A DNA stretch of 64,000 bases from an uncultured Sulfitobacter sp. (lineage in GTDB: Bacteria; Pseudomonadota; Alphaproteobacteria; Rhodobacterales; Rhodobacteraceae), in NCBI GenBank assembly GCA_947502265.1, contig CANMZB010000004.1, positions 160,019-224,018 on the forward strand, read 5' to 3'. A program made the position numbers and the translations under genes. Positions 35,720 through 44,597 of the stretch are shown in pieces (position 1 is the stretch's first letter; each line of letters begins with the position of its first letter). The notes below the pieces were generated by a model, which had not been told where the DNA came from, made no database searches, and saw only the letters and a program-made list of their open reading frames with translations.

Positions 35720-37318
35720 TTACTTCTGCAGTTTGCCGTCTGATGACCAGCTATAACCTGCCGCTTCGAGGTCTGCCTTGGCACCGTCCATGTCAAAGTC
35801 AAGACGCTCGGTAAAGGCGTTGTGCCAGAAGGCGTTGACGGGTGCGATCACGCTCGACCCCGGCTCGCCACGACCATCAAGCAGCACGTTCACAATACGC
35901 TCGCGGTCAATCGCCTTTGTAAGCGCACGACGGAAAGCAACGTCATCGAAGTGAGGCTTCCGCGTGTTGTAGGTCAGATGGTAGTAACCAAAGTCCGGCA
36001 CGGAAATCACCTGGAGGTTTTCATTCGCCTCGGCCAGCGGAATTTGCCCCGCTTCCATGCGCCATGCGGTAACGTCAATCTGACCGGTCTGGACCGCCGT
36101 GAAAACACCTTCGCTGTCGGCGAAAATCTGGAACTCAACAGAATCTACAGCGATTTCGTCCGCGTGGAAGTGATCCTCGAACTTATCGAGCTTCATGAAT
36201 TCGCCAAGCGTGTACTGGTTGAACTTGAACGGACCGGACCCCACTGTTGGAATGTCGGCTGGCGCCAGCTCCATCGGGTTTTCAATCTTTTCCCAGATGT
36301 GCTTGGGCAGGATTGAAATCTGGCTCAGGGTGATTGACGCGAACGGCGCGGAAGGTGCGTTCAGGTGGAACCTAACAGTCAGGTCATCAACGATTTCAAC
36401 GCTATCAAGTGCTGCTAGGTAGCTGTTGAAATAGCCGTAATCCGACGCAACAAGATAGTCGTACGAAAACTTGATATCAGCCGAGGTGACGGGCATGTCG
36501 TCGTGGAATTTCAAACCCTCGCGCAATTTGACTTCGATGGTTGTTTCATCAATCGCGGTGACGGACTCTGCCATCCAGTTCTTGACCTCAACATCCGGCG
36601 TCAGACGAACAAGACGGTCATAATAGAGACGCATCCACTTCCAAGCCCAGACTGTGTTGGCCAGCATCGGGTTGATATTGTCGGGTGATTGCGGACCACC
36701 ATAGCGCAAAGTCGTGCGGTCGGTCAGCGGTTTTGCTTCCATCGGAACCCATTCCGAATAGAGTGCCTCGCCCGCCATTGCATTCATGTTTTCAAAGTTG
36801 TTCTTGTTGTAGGCCACGACTTCGTCACGGTGAAACAAGATTGCCAATGGGGCATCGGGGGCTGAAATTTCTTGCAGCTTATGGACCAATTCCTGACGTT
36901 TGGCTTGGTCAAATTCGCGCGATTGTGCTTCAAAAACCTCGTCAAACTCGGGGTTGGAATATCCACCGGGGTTATTCGCGCCCATGACTGCGTTGGCAGA
37001 GTTGAGCGTGCCGAGATAGAACTGTGGATCCAGGCGATCAACACGCCCCGACCAGCCGGCGATAGTGACCGTGAAATCCTGCTGGTCGTAAAACTTGCCC
37101 AAGAGGGTAGAAAACTCTGTTGGCGAAACTGTCACATCAAGCCCCAGCTCTTTCCAAGCCTCTGCGATCATGTACGCGCCTTCATAGCGGATAGGATCAT
37201 ACGCCTCGGTGGTCGTGAGAATCTCGATCGGTTCGACCGCAGTTTGCGCGTGCAACGCAACTGGCATGCTAAGCGCCAAACCGAGCACTAACTGCGTTAC
37301 TCTTCCTTTTTGAAACAT
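35720..37318 (-). CDS. Peptide-type ABC substrate-binding protein (SBP family 5), circularly permuted
   Basis: 532 residues with a signal peptide (1-25, ALHAQT). Residues about 28-192 (IEILTTTEAYDPIRYEGAYM, AWKELGLDVTVSPTEFSTLL, GWSGRVDRLDPQFYL, SAPDAPLAILFHRDEVVAYN) match what is normally the C-terminal third of DppA-type proteins. Residues about 200-532 match the N-terminal and middle parts (TTLRYGGPQSPDNINPML, LREGLKFHDDMPVTSADIKFSYDY, VGSGPFKFNQY, FDDVAFRRALTKAIDRERIV, DMDGAKADLEAAGYSWS) and then simply stop where the C-terminal third should begin. All pieces are present once, in rotated order. First gene of the operon with two permeases, double ATPase and GGT. Confidence 0.87.
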   Translation of the reverse strand: MFQKGRVTQLVLGLALSMPVALHAQTAVEPIEILTTTEAYDPIRYEGAYMIAEAWKELGLDVTVSPTEFSTLLGKFYDQQDFTVTIAGWSGRVDRLDPQFYLGTLNSANAVMGANNPGGYSNPEFDEVFEAQSREFDQAKRQELVHKLQEISAPDAPLAILFHRDEVVAYNKNNFENMNAMAGEALYSEWVPMEAKPLTDRTTLRYGGPQSPDNINPMLANTVWAWKWMRLYYDRLVRLTPDVEVKNWMAESVTAIDETTIEVKLREGLKFHDDMPVTSADIKFSYDYLVASDYGYFNSYLAALDSVEIVDDLTVRFHLNAPSAPFASITLSQISILPKHIWEKIENPMELAPADIPTVGSGPFKFNQYTLGEFMKLDKFEDHFHADEIAVDSVEFQIFADSEGVFTAVQTGQIDVTAWRMEAGQIPLAEANENLQVISVPDFGYYHLTYNTRKPHFDDVAFRRALTKAIDRERIVNVLLDGRGEPGSSVIAPVNAFWHNAFTERLDFDMDGAKADLEAAGYSWSSDGKLQK

Positions 37319-37630
37319 TCGAAAACCTTCCTGTTGGACGCTCCTTTTGCGGAGCTATTCGAGGAGAGACCATACTCATATGGACAAAGCAGTCAATATG
37401 ACTGACCCAAATAAGTTTCTGTTATCAAACAAATAAACGAACACAAACCATCGTTCTTCGACCAGCTGGCACTGTATCGGATATTGGTGTTGGAGAGCAG
37501 ATCATTGGCCTTGGAATAATGCTTCCGCCAGGAAATGCGCCTTTAAAAGTCATTGCCTTAATACTGGCAAAGATGCCTTGTCAACGAATGGCAGCTCCCT
37601 CGTCAATAAACAGAGTGAATGGTGTTAATT
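37319..37630. promoter_or_regulatory. Promoter region of the ABC operon and intergenic space
   Basis: 312 bases without a gene. An AGGAGAG-like stretch and AT-rich blocks at 37360-37440 could hold the promoter for the leftward ABC operon. The remainder up to the end of the anti-sigma gene shows nothing I can name. Confidence 0.35.
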
Positions 37631-38413
37631 TCACGGTTGCGGGTACTCCCCCATTCGGCTCATGAGCTTATTTGCCCCTGCGAATAATTGATCGGGATGG
37701 CCGGAATTATCGACGAGCACATAGGACGAGTTCTCGCGTTCAAAGACGGCAATCGAGCGCCCGTTGTAGTCGAAAGACGTCGGAGCGTTTTTACCCACGC
37801 TCGTTTTCCGAGAGACCGCAAAAAGAAAAACTTCACCCAGATCGGGCGCATTCACGGAGATCGCAATGCCGGGGCGGTCAGGTGTCGCAACGATCTGCAC
37901 ATCCTGCACAACCCAATCCTCGGGCAAAGGCGGCAGCACGAAACCAAGAGCTGCGGCGAGTTCCTGTGAATTCATATCCGTGTTCTCGGGCTGGGATACC
38001 ATCCAGTGACGGATTTCGAGCGCTGCTTGCGCGTCTAGCGCGGCCTCGATCAGCGGGGGCGCGCCGGATGCTCCGGTCATTTGCCATGCAGCATGGCCAA
38101 TCCAGCCGGTTGCAAACAGGACCAAAGCAGCCGCAACAGGTGCCGCGCGCCGCAACATGCGCTGCGCTCGCAGCCGGTCCTGAAGGCCATGCGCCTGCGC
38201 GACTAACGGGGCGGGTGATGTATCCTCCGGCGACGAGAGCGCCAACCGCAATGCAGCAGCGTTTCGTGCGTCAGTTATAACTTCTCTAAGACGCTCGGGG
38301 CGTTCCGCGAGATGGTCAGTGATTGCGTATGCGCTATCCGGGTCTAGCTGCCCCAGCAAAAGCGCCTGAAGGCCGGCTTCCAACTCAAGATCGTTGTCAG
38401 TCACTTTACTCAT
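37631..38413 (-). CDS. Anti-sigma factor, single transmembrane segment
   Basis: About 260 residues from ATG 38411-38413, which overlaps the sigma-factor stop (ATGAGTAA). A cytoplasmic N-terminal region (VTDNDLELEAGLQALLLGQLD) is followed by one membrane helix (about residues 91-110, APVAAALVLFATGWIGHAAW) and a periplasmic C-terminal domain of about 150 residues. The N-terminus has no His-Cys zinc motif, so it is not a zinc anti-sigma. Overlapping an ECF sigma gene is strong evidence for the role; the signal sensed outside is unknown. Confidence 0.8.
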   Translation of the reverse strand: MSKVTDNDLELEAGLQALLLGQLDPDSAYAITDHLAERPERLREVITDARNAAALRLALSSPEDTSPAPLVAQAHGLQDRLRAQRMLRRAAPVAAALVLFATGWIGHAAWQMTGASGAPPLIEAALDAQAALEIRHWMVSQPENTDMNSQELAAALGFVLPPLPEDWVVQDVQIVATPDRPGIAISVNAPDLGEVFLFAVSRKTSVGKNAPTSFDYNGRSIAVFERENSSYVLVDNSGHPDQLFAGANKLMSRMGEYPQP

Positions 38414-38939
38414 CACGCCCCCCAATGATTCTCAATGAACTGCGACCGATGTTGTCGCTCTTGCCCTCTTCAAAAGCACGCAGCGCTGCGCGTGCGCGTC
38501 CGACCCGTGACATGACTGTGCCCGCCGGAACGCCCAGAATTTCCGCCGCCTCGACAATGCCGACACCCTCAACCGCCACCAGATGCAGTGCCTCTCGCTG
38601 ATCAGCGCCAAGCGCAAGGAAAGCCGCACGCAGTTGCGATAGGCGCGCGGCCATTTCGCCGGCAGACTCGACAAATGCGGGGCGTGTTTCAGCCCATGCC
38701 TGATCGCGCGCCTCGGCCGCGCGGGCGCTGCGCAAGTCGTCAATGAACAGGTTGTGAAGGATCTTCATAAGCCAGACCCGCAGGTTTGCGCCTTCGCGGA
38801 AAGTTCTGCGTCGTTCTTGCGCGCGCACGAATGTCGCTTGAACCAGATCATCGGCCGCATCCATATCGCGCGTCAAGACACGCGCATAGCGGCGCAATGC
38901 CCCGATCTGGCTGACAATATCAAGCGGGTCTCCGGGCAT
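38406..38939 (-). CDS. ECF-type RNA polymerase sigma factor
   Basis: 177 residues from ATG 38937-38939, which has AGGAGG nine bases upstream. Region 2 (ALRRYARVLTRDMDAADDLVQATFVRA, LRVWLMKILHNLFIDDLR) and region 4 (LGADQREALHLVAVEGVGIVEAAEILGVPAGTVMSRVGRARAAL) are clear. Small alphaproteobacterial ECF factors of this type often respond to oxidative or singlet-oxygen stress. It is co-transcribed with an anti-sigma gene and lies 27 bp downstream of the peroxiredoxin-like/hydroxylase gene, which may be in the same operon. Confidence 0.92.
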   Translation of the reverse strand: MPGDPLDIVSQIGALRRYARVLTRDMDAADDLVQATFVRAQERRRTFREGANLRVWLMKILHNLFIDDLRSARAAEARDQAWAETRPAFVESAGEMAARLSQLRAAFLALGADQREALHLVAVEGVGIVEAAEILGVPAGTVMSRVGRARAALRAFEEGKSDNIGRSSLRIIGGRDE

Positions 38940-38966
38940 TTTATCACGCCTCCTGTGCACTGTGGT

Positions 38967-40133
38967 TCATGTTGTATTCGCCACAGTGTTTTGCACATCC
39001 GCGCTTCTTGATCCCGCCTCGCCAATGTAGCCGGCATTTTCTGCGCGCAATTGCGCGGCGGCATCATCATAGAGGAACGGCAGAAAAGCATAGCGCTTCC
39101 CTTTTGTTACCTTACCAACCTTGTGCAGCAACGAACAGGAGAACACGACCGCGCCACCCGGTGGTGCCTTGAAACTGCGCCGTCCGTACTCTGGAAAGTT
39201 GACTTCACCCCCCTCGAAATCGTCATTGAGGTTCACTGACACTGCAAACCGGCGATGCGCCGTGCCCTTGGTCGTGTTGTCCCGGTGAGCCGAAAAATGC
39301 CCCCCATCCTCGGCGGCATAACAAGACACAATGTAGCGCTCCATCCGCGTAATGTTGAATTGATGGACCTTGGTAATTTCAGGCACGATACGACGCAAGA
39401 TACGTCTTTGCAGGGCGGCAATAATCTCCCGATTGTCGATAGTGTAGTCTTTGCGCTGCTTGAAACCCGGATCTTTTATGCCCACAGTCCGACCGCCGAC
39501 TTCGCGCATAAACCCGCTCTCTTCCCCGCCTTGCGCCTCGTAGAGACCAATCAAATGGCGGCACAGGTCGGGTTCGAATACGCGCGGCAGAAAAAGAACC
39601 GGCGCCATGATATCCATACCTGCGTATTGCTCGGGTGGCGGTAGCGTGCCCAGCAAGACCATGACCTCTTCCAGATCGCTCTGATCATTGCGAAACGGGA
39701 TCGTGGCAAGTACGCGCATGGTCGGATCAATAACAACCCATTGGCGCGCCAGTGCGATTGGCACTTCTCCCTGCGGCCTATCCTTTTGAACAACCCCGTA
39801 AAGTCGTGATACCTTCAAGTCGAAATCCCAGAAATGCCGATAGCCGGGGATGCGGTTTTTTACGCGCCCGCTTGTCTCATCGTCGGGATCGTTGCTGACC
39901 CCGAAAAAACACACGCGGTCGTCATTAAAGATATCTGGCCGGGCGTAAGCCGCCGCAAGCGCCGCTTGCGCATGAGGGTCCGTTGCGGAGCCAAAAAAGC
40001 ACAATACCAGATACCGCCCTGCCGCACTGTCAAACGCATAACGCGGATTGCTGACACTGCGCTGGATGAACCCTGGTGCGGGGTCACCGGGGGTCAGCAA
40101 GGTGGCTGAATTAATTTGCAACGGCGAGGACAT
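38967..40133 (-). CDS. Peroxiredoxin-like domain fused to a 2OG-Fe(II) prolyl-4-hydroxylase-type oxygenase
   Basis: 388 residues from ATG 40131-40133. Residues about 10-165 have the AhpC/TSA thioredoxin-like pattern (GDPAPGFIQRS, GRYLVLCFFGSATDPH, FFGVSNDPDDE, QWVVIDPTMRVLA), but the position of the peroxidatic Cys is not a Cys (TDPHA), so peroxidase activity is unlikely by the usual route. Residues about 175-355 are a P4H-type dioxygenase with the iron triad His283, Asp285 (HFSAHRDN) and His337, and Lys346 or Arg347 for 2-oxoglutarate. It lies next to an ECF sigma/anti-sigma pair. Substrate unknown; an oxygen- or redox-sensing hydroxylase is possible. Confidence 0.82.
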   Translation of the reverse strand: MSSPLQINSATLLTPGDPAPGFIQRSVSNPRYAFDSAAGRYLVLCFFGSATDPHAQAALAAAYARPDIFNDDRVCFFGVSNDPDDETSGRVKNRIPGYRHFWDFDLKVSRLYGVVQKDRPQGEVPIALARQWVVIDPTMRVLATIPFRNDQSDLEEVMVLLGTLPPPEQYAGMDIMAPVLFLPRVFEPDLCRHLIGLYEAQGGEESGFMREVGGRTVGIKDPGFKQRKDYTIDNREIIAALQRRILRRIVPEITKVHQFNITRMERYIVSCYAAEDGGHFSAHRDNTTKGTAHRRFAVSVNLNDDFEGGEVNFPEYGRRSFKAPPGGAVVFSCSLLHKVGKVTKGKRYAFLPFLYDDAAAQLRAENAGYIGEAGSRSADVQNTVANTT

Positions 40134-40784
40134 AGCAATTTTCCTTCGGGGTTTAATTTTACATACGGAGCCAAAAGCCAATCGCATCCCCAGAAGGTTA
40201 AATATTTCCCGTTAGGCCAAATCGGATGCGATGGGGCGATTGTGCCGTAAGCCTCATTAATCCTGGATATTCACGCGGTTTGCGTCTCGTCGCGGAGTTA
40301 CCAAAGGTCGACATGTACAGCCTCTCGGGGAATTTCCTCTCAGTTCCAGATTCAGGATGAAGGAAGTGATCATGACGAACGAAGGGTGCAAGATTTAACG
40401 CAAACCAGTGCTCCCGCCGGTCAGGTCAAAGACCGGATGCTGACCTTCCGCGCCCCCGGATTGAATTGGACGCGCAGCTTGAGCGCTGGCCAACCCCGTC
40501 GCCTGTGCGGCAGGTGACATAATTAAATGCCACCGTTTCATATTTATTTCTCATTCCGACCCGCAGTTAAGCCATATTTTTTCCCGATTGCATCCGAAAT
40601 TCACACCAGATTTCGAACACACGTTTCAACCGATCAATCGCGCGGCCCGAACGGGCATCGGCATTTTTCTATAGCCAAGGCGATTGTCACAAAACTGTAG
40701 CAAAACCCTTACATAACCATCACAGAATCCCACTATCGAACGGTCACGGCCGCATTGGCGGCCTTTGCAAATCTAGGAGCAAAC
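40134..40784. other. Long intergenic region upstream of pstS
   Basis: 651 bases with no gene I can support. The right end holds the Pho box and pstS promoter; the left end should contain the promoter of the fusion gene. Short protein-like stretches at 40.35-40.50 kb are interrupted by stops and could be gene debris. In many relatives phoR lies immediately upstream of pstS; it is not seen here. Confidence 0.4.
40684..40701 (+). promoter_or_regulatory. Pho box
   Basis: TTGTCACAAAACTGTAGC is close to the 18-bp PhoB consensus of two CTGTCA-type heptamers separated by four A/T bases. It lies 84 bp before the pstS start, with AT-rich sequence after it for a promoter. Regulation by the PhoB encoded at the end of this operon is expected under phosphate limitation. 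Confidence 0.75.
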
Positions 40785-41828
40785 ATGTCTTATTTGAAGC
40801 TGACCGCGTCTGCATGTGCGGTTGCTGCCATCTCCACAACAGCGTCGTTCGCGCAAAGCCGTGACGAAGTCCGTATCGTCGGTTCGTCCACAGTATTCCC
40901 CTACACACAAGCAACTGCAGAACAGTTCGCAAACAACACTGGCTCTCCTTCGCCAATCGTTGAATCCACGGGTACTGGTGGCGGCATGCAGATTTTCTGC
41001 GGTGGCATCGGCGAAGCACATGCTGACCTCACGGGCGCTTCGCGCGCAATGAAGGCGTCCGAATATCAGCTTTGCGTAGACAACGGTGTTACAGACATCA
41101 CCGAAGCTTTGATCGGCTTTGACGGTTTGTCCCTCGCAATTTCGCGCGACAATGATTTTGCTTGGGATTTGACGCTTGGCGAAATCTATCTCGCACTTGG
41201 CGCACAGGTTCCTGTGGACGGTGAATGGGCTGATAACCCTTACACAATGTGGAACGAGATCAACCCTGATTTGCCGGCCACAAAAATCCTAGCATACGGC
41301 CCGCCGCCAACGTCCGGCACGCGCGATGCATTTGTTGAGCTTGCCATGCACGCTGGCTGTGAATCGCTGGAGTTCGTTGCCAATGGCGATTACGATGGCG
41401 ACTGGGTTGGCGACAACTGCTCGCGCATGCGCACAGATGGTCCTTTTGTTGAGGCTGGCGAAAACGACAACCTGATCGTTCAGCGCCTTGAAGCAGATTC
41501 AAACGCATTGGGTATCTTTGGTTACTCATTCTTGTATGAAAACCTTGATAAGCTGAAAGGCGTTATGATCGGTGGCGTTGAACCTTCCATCGACACAATT
41601 GCCGACAAGTCCTACCCAGTGTCGCGCCCATTGTACTTCTACATCAAGAATGCACACCGTGGCGTCATCCCGAACCTCAACGAATTCATCGAAGAGTATA
41701 TGTCCGATGATGCGCTGATGGCTGGTGGTTATCTGTCCGAGCGTGGTCTGGTTCCACTTGCCGAAGCCCGTATTGTTGAGCTTCAGGACGCTGTTCTTTC
41801 CGGCGCGACGATGAAAGCTCCAGAATAA
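40785..41828 (+). CDS. pstS: Phosphate ABC transporter substrate-binding protein PstS
   Basis: 347 residues from ATG 40785, preceded by AGGAG. Signal peptide of about 22 residues (AAISTTASFAQS), then the phosphate-binding fold: VRIVGSSTVFPYTQATAEQF, IVESTGTGGGMQIFCGG, TGASRAMKASE and PPPTSGTRDAFVELAM. It is secreted to the periplasm to bind inorganic phosphate for PstCAB. First gene of pstSCAB-phoU-phoB behind a Pho box. A strong hairpin follows it, probably making PstS more abundant than the membrane subunits. Confidence 0.95.
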   Translation: MSYLKLTASACAVAAISTTASFAQSRDEVRIVGSSTVFPYTQATAEQFANNTGSPSPIVESTGTGGGMQIFCGGIGEAHADLTGASRAMKASEYQLCVDNGVTDITEALIGFDGLSLAISRDNDFAWDLTLGEIYLALGAQVPVDGEWADNPYTMWNEINPDLPATKILAYGPPPTSGTRDAFVELAMHAGCESLEFVANGDYDGDWVGDNCSRMRTDGPFVEAGENDNLIVQRLEADSNALGIFGYSFLYENLDKLKGVMIGGVEPSIDTIADKSYPVSRPLYFYIKNAHRGVIPNLNEFIEEYMSDDALMAGGYLSERGLVPLAEARIVELQDAVLSGATMKAPE

Positions 41829-41848
41829 GCTGGTCCAAGCTTTTCGAA

Positions 41849-41876
41849 GCCCGGGTCGGATAGTCCCGACCCGGGC
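41849..41876 (+). terminator. Intercistronic hairpin between pstS and pstC
   Basis: GCCCGGGTCGG and CCGACCCGGGC form an 11-bp stem with a six-base loop, followed by CACTCTTTT. This is a partial terminator or message stabiliser, matching the usual excess of PstS over PstC and PstA. Confidence 0.75.
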
Positions 41877-41900
41877 CACTCTTTTCAGCGAGTACTCCTC

Positions 41901-43277
41901 ATGACGACTTTGGCCTTCGCTATTCTTCTGGCTGCCTGCATGGTTGCCTACGCCCTTAACCGACGTGCCGCGACGGGCATTCGGGATGGCGGGCAACGCC
42001 TTCACTCTGTGTCTGGTTACCACGGGCTTTTCGCCCTTCTCATGATTTTGGTCCCCGTTCTTGTTGTCATTCTATTGTGGTTGGTGCTGCAAGGGACTGT
42101 CGTGAACACGCTGGTTATGTCGAGCCTTCCCGACGGAACGCTTGACGGGCTCGGAAAAGGCCAAGTCGATCTGATCCTTGCCGAAATCCAGTCTATCGCC
42201 GGTGGCCGCATATTTGGTGAACCAGAGCCATGGAAGATCGTAGCTGCGGATCGTTTTACCGGCCTTCTTCAAGCCGCATCCCTCGGCTTGGTTCTTGTAA
42301 CAGTGTTGCTAAGCCTCGCGATCATGCTCTTTGCGCGCGGCAAAGTTTCAGCCGACTTTCGCGCCCGCCAAGGTGTCGAAAAAATCATTTCCGGCTTGAT
42401 GATCTTTTGCTCGGTTGTTGCGGTCTTCACAACGGTTGGCATCGTGGCCTCACTGGCTTTTGAAACTGTCAAATTTCTAAAACTCGTTCCACTGACCGAA
42501 TTTTTGTTCGGCACAAGCTGGGAGCCACAAATTCCGATCCGCGCGGATCAGGTCGCAGCCGAAGGTGCCTTTGGCTGGCTTCCTGTGATTGTCGGTACAA
42601 TCGTTATTACAATCGTCGCGATCGTCATCGCCATCCCTATTGGCTTGCTGTCTGCGATCTACCTCAACGAATTCGCGCCCAAGGTCGTGCGGTCTGTTTG
42701 CAAACCCATCCTCGAAGTTCTCGCCGGTGTTCCGACCGTTGTTTACGGCTTTTTCGCGATCCTTGTGGTGGCCCCTGCGATCCGCAGCCTTGGCGCGGCT
42801 TGGGGCATTGATGTGGCACCCAACACTGCGCTGGCGGCGGGTGGTGTGATGGGGATTATGCTGGTTCCCTTTATCTCCTCGTTTGCCGACGATGCGCTCT
42901 CTGCGGTGCCGGGCTCGCTGCGCGACGGCGCACTTGCCCTTGGGGCGACCCGCGCCGAAACGGTGATGAACGTGCTGTTCCCTGCCGCAATCCCCGGCAT
43001 TGTCGGTGGTGTGCTGCTGGCCGTGAGCCGTGCGATTGGTGAAACGATGATCGTGGTTATGGCTGCTGGCCTCATGGCGAACCTGACCCTCAATCCACTT
43101 GAAAGCGTCACGACCGTCACTGTTCAGATCGTCACACTGCTCATTGGCGACACGTCCTTTGACAACCCCAAGACGCTCGCCGCTTTCGCACTGGGGATGA
43201 TGCTGTTCATCGTCACACTCATTATCAACATTTTCGCGCTCCGGATTGTCCGGAAATACCGCGAAGCATACGATTGA
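41901..43277 (+). CDS. pstC: Phosphate ABC transporter permease PstC
   Basis: 458 residues, longer than E. coli PstC because of an N-terminal extension with two extra hydrophobic segments (about 1-20 and 35-60), the form common in alphaproteobacteria. The core has the permease EAA loop (DGALALGATRAETVMNVLFPAAIPGIVGG) and GIMLVPFISSFADDAL. It forms the membrane channel with PstA. The end of the gene is 10 bp before the pstA start. Confidence 0.94.
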   Translation: MTTLAFAILLAACMVAYALNRRAATGIRDGGQRLHSVSGYHGLFALLMILVPVLVVILLWLVLQGTVVNTLVMSSLPDGTLDGLGKGQVDLILAEIQSIAGGRIFGEPEPWKIVAADRFTGLLQAASLGLVLVTVLLSLAIMLFARGKVSADFRARQGVEKIISGLMIFCSVVAVFTTVGIVASLAFETVKFLKLVPLTEFLFGTSWEPQIPIRADQVAAEGAFGWLPVIVGTIVITIVAIVIAIPIGLLSAIYLNEFAPKVVRSVCKPILEVLAGVPTVVYGFFAILVVAPAIRSLGAAWGIDVAPNTALAAGGVMGIMLVPFISSFADDALSAVPGSLRDGALALGATRAETVMNVLFPAAIPGIVGGVLLAVSRAIGETMIVVMAAGLMANLTLNPLESVTTVTVQIVTLLIGDTSFDNPKTLAAFALGMMLFIVTLIINIFALRIVRKYREAYD

Positions 43278-43287
43278 GGCTCGATTT

Positions 43288-44580
43288 ATGACCGATATTT
43301 CATCTGGCTCCGTCCCCCTAACGACCAACGAAAAGGTGCAGGCATCTTTGGGCCGCCGTCGCCGCAAACAATTCATCCTGCAAGGTCTGGGAATTGGGGC
43401 GATCAGCATCGCGTTCTTGATGCTTTTCATCCTTTTGTGGTCCCAAATCGCTACTGGCTACAAAGCTTTCATGCAGACCAACATCACTTTGGAAATCTTC
43501 ATTGATCCTGAAGAAGTCCCGACCGAACGCCTCCCGCGCGGTAATTTTGATGATGTGCTTGCTGCGGCATTGGTTGCAAACTTGCCGGGTGTAGACGCGT
43601 CAGACCGCGCAGCGCTCCGCTCCGCCAGCGGCATCCTGTCCAATGGTGCGCAATTCGATCTGCGTGACCGTATCGTCGAAAACCCCGCGTTGATCGGGCA
43701 AACTATCACAATGCGGATGCCGGTGTCGGACCCATACGACCAGCTTTACAAAGAGCTGCTTGATCGCGAGACGCCTGAAAACCTACGCCGTCTTGATGAC
43801 GCCCAAATCGCAAACTACGATCATTTGGTGGAGATCGGAGCCATCGGATCGCGCATCAACACGGGCCTGATCACCAACGCAGACAGCCGCTTTCCTGAAC
43901 TTGCGGGCCTTAAAGGCGCGCTTATGGGGTCTTTCTGGGCGCTTCTGACATGCTTCCTGATCGCTTTCCCGTTGGGCATAGGCGCGGCGGTCTACCTCGA
44001 AGAGTTCGCACCAAAGAACAAACTTAGCGATTTCATCGAGGTGAATATCAACAACCTCGCGGCGGTCCCGTCTGTCGTGTTCGGTCTTCTGGCGCTCTCG
44101 GTCTTTATCGGCTGGTTCGGCCTGCCGCGTTCGGTCCCGTTCGTTGGCGGCCTGACACTGGCCCTGATGACCATGCCAACGATCATCATCGCGACCCGCG
44201 CAGCCCTAAAGGCGGTGCCACCGTCGATCCGCGAAGCCGCTTTAGGTGTCGGTGCGTCCCGGCAGCAGGTGGTCTTTGGCCACGTCGTGCCGCTGGCAAT
44301 GCCGGGTATCTTAACGGGAACAATCATCGGACTGGCACAAGCCTTGGGCGAAACGGCACCGCTTTTGTTGATCGGTATGAACGCATTCATCACATCCGCG
44401 CCGGGAACACCGTTCGACAGTGCCACCGCCCTACCAACACAAATCTTTATCTGGGCAGACAGCCCCGAACGCGGGTTCGTCAGCCGGACATCAGCCGCCA
44501 TCCTCGTTCTGCTGACTTTCCTTATCATGATGAACGCAATCGCAATCTATTTGCGCAGCAAGTTTGAACGCAAATGGTAA
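43288..44580 (+). CDS. pstA: Phosphate ABC transporter permease PstA
   Basis: 430 residues from ATG 43288, chosen because GAGG lies just upstream and an in-frame ATG at 43246 would overlap pstC heavily. It has a long periplasmic segment after the first helix (about 60-215) typical of alphaproteobacterial PstA, then the core with [31 protein letters not shown] and the EAA loop [21 protein letters not shown]. Partner of PstC and PstB. Confidence 0.94.
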   Translation: MTDISSGSVPLTTNEKVQASLGRRRRKQFILQGLGIGAISIAFLMLFILLWSQIATGYKAFMQTNITLEIFIDPEEVPTERLPRGNFDDVLAAALVANLPGVDASDRAALRSASGILSNGAQFDLRDRIVENPALIGQTITMRMPVSDPYDQLYKELLDRETPENLRRLDDAQIANYDHLVEIGAIGSRINTGLITNADSRFPELAGLKGALMGSFWALLTCFLIAFPLGIGAAVYLEEFAPKNKLSDFIEVNINNLAAVPSVVFGLLALSVFIGWFGLPRSVPFVGGLTLALMTMPTIIIATRAALKAVPPSIREAALGVGASRQQVVFGHVVPLAMPGILTGTIIGLAQALGETAPLLLIGMNAFITSAPGTPFDSATALPTQIFIWADSPERGFVSRTSAAILVLLTFLIMMNAIAIYLRSKFERKW

Positions 44581-44597
44581 ACCCGAAAGGAGAGGCC

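Noticed and set aside
35720..37318. Interpretation of the binding protein as a fusion of two broken transport genes or a duplication
   Set aside because: Each segment of the family occurs exactly once, the frame is clean, and the signal peptide is directly joined to the moved segment, which fits circular permutation better.
42477..43430. Long minus-strand frame of 317 codons opposite pstC
   Set aside because: It is antisense to a clear PstC gene and has low-complexity charged composition.
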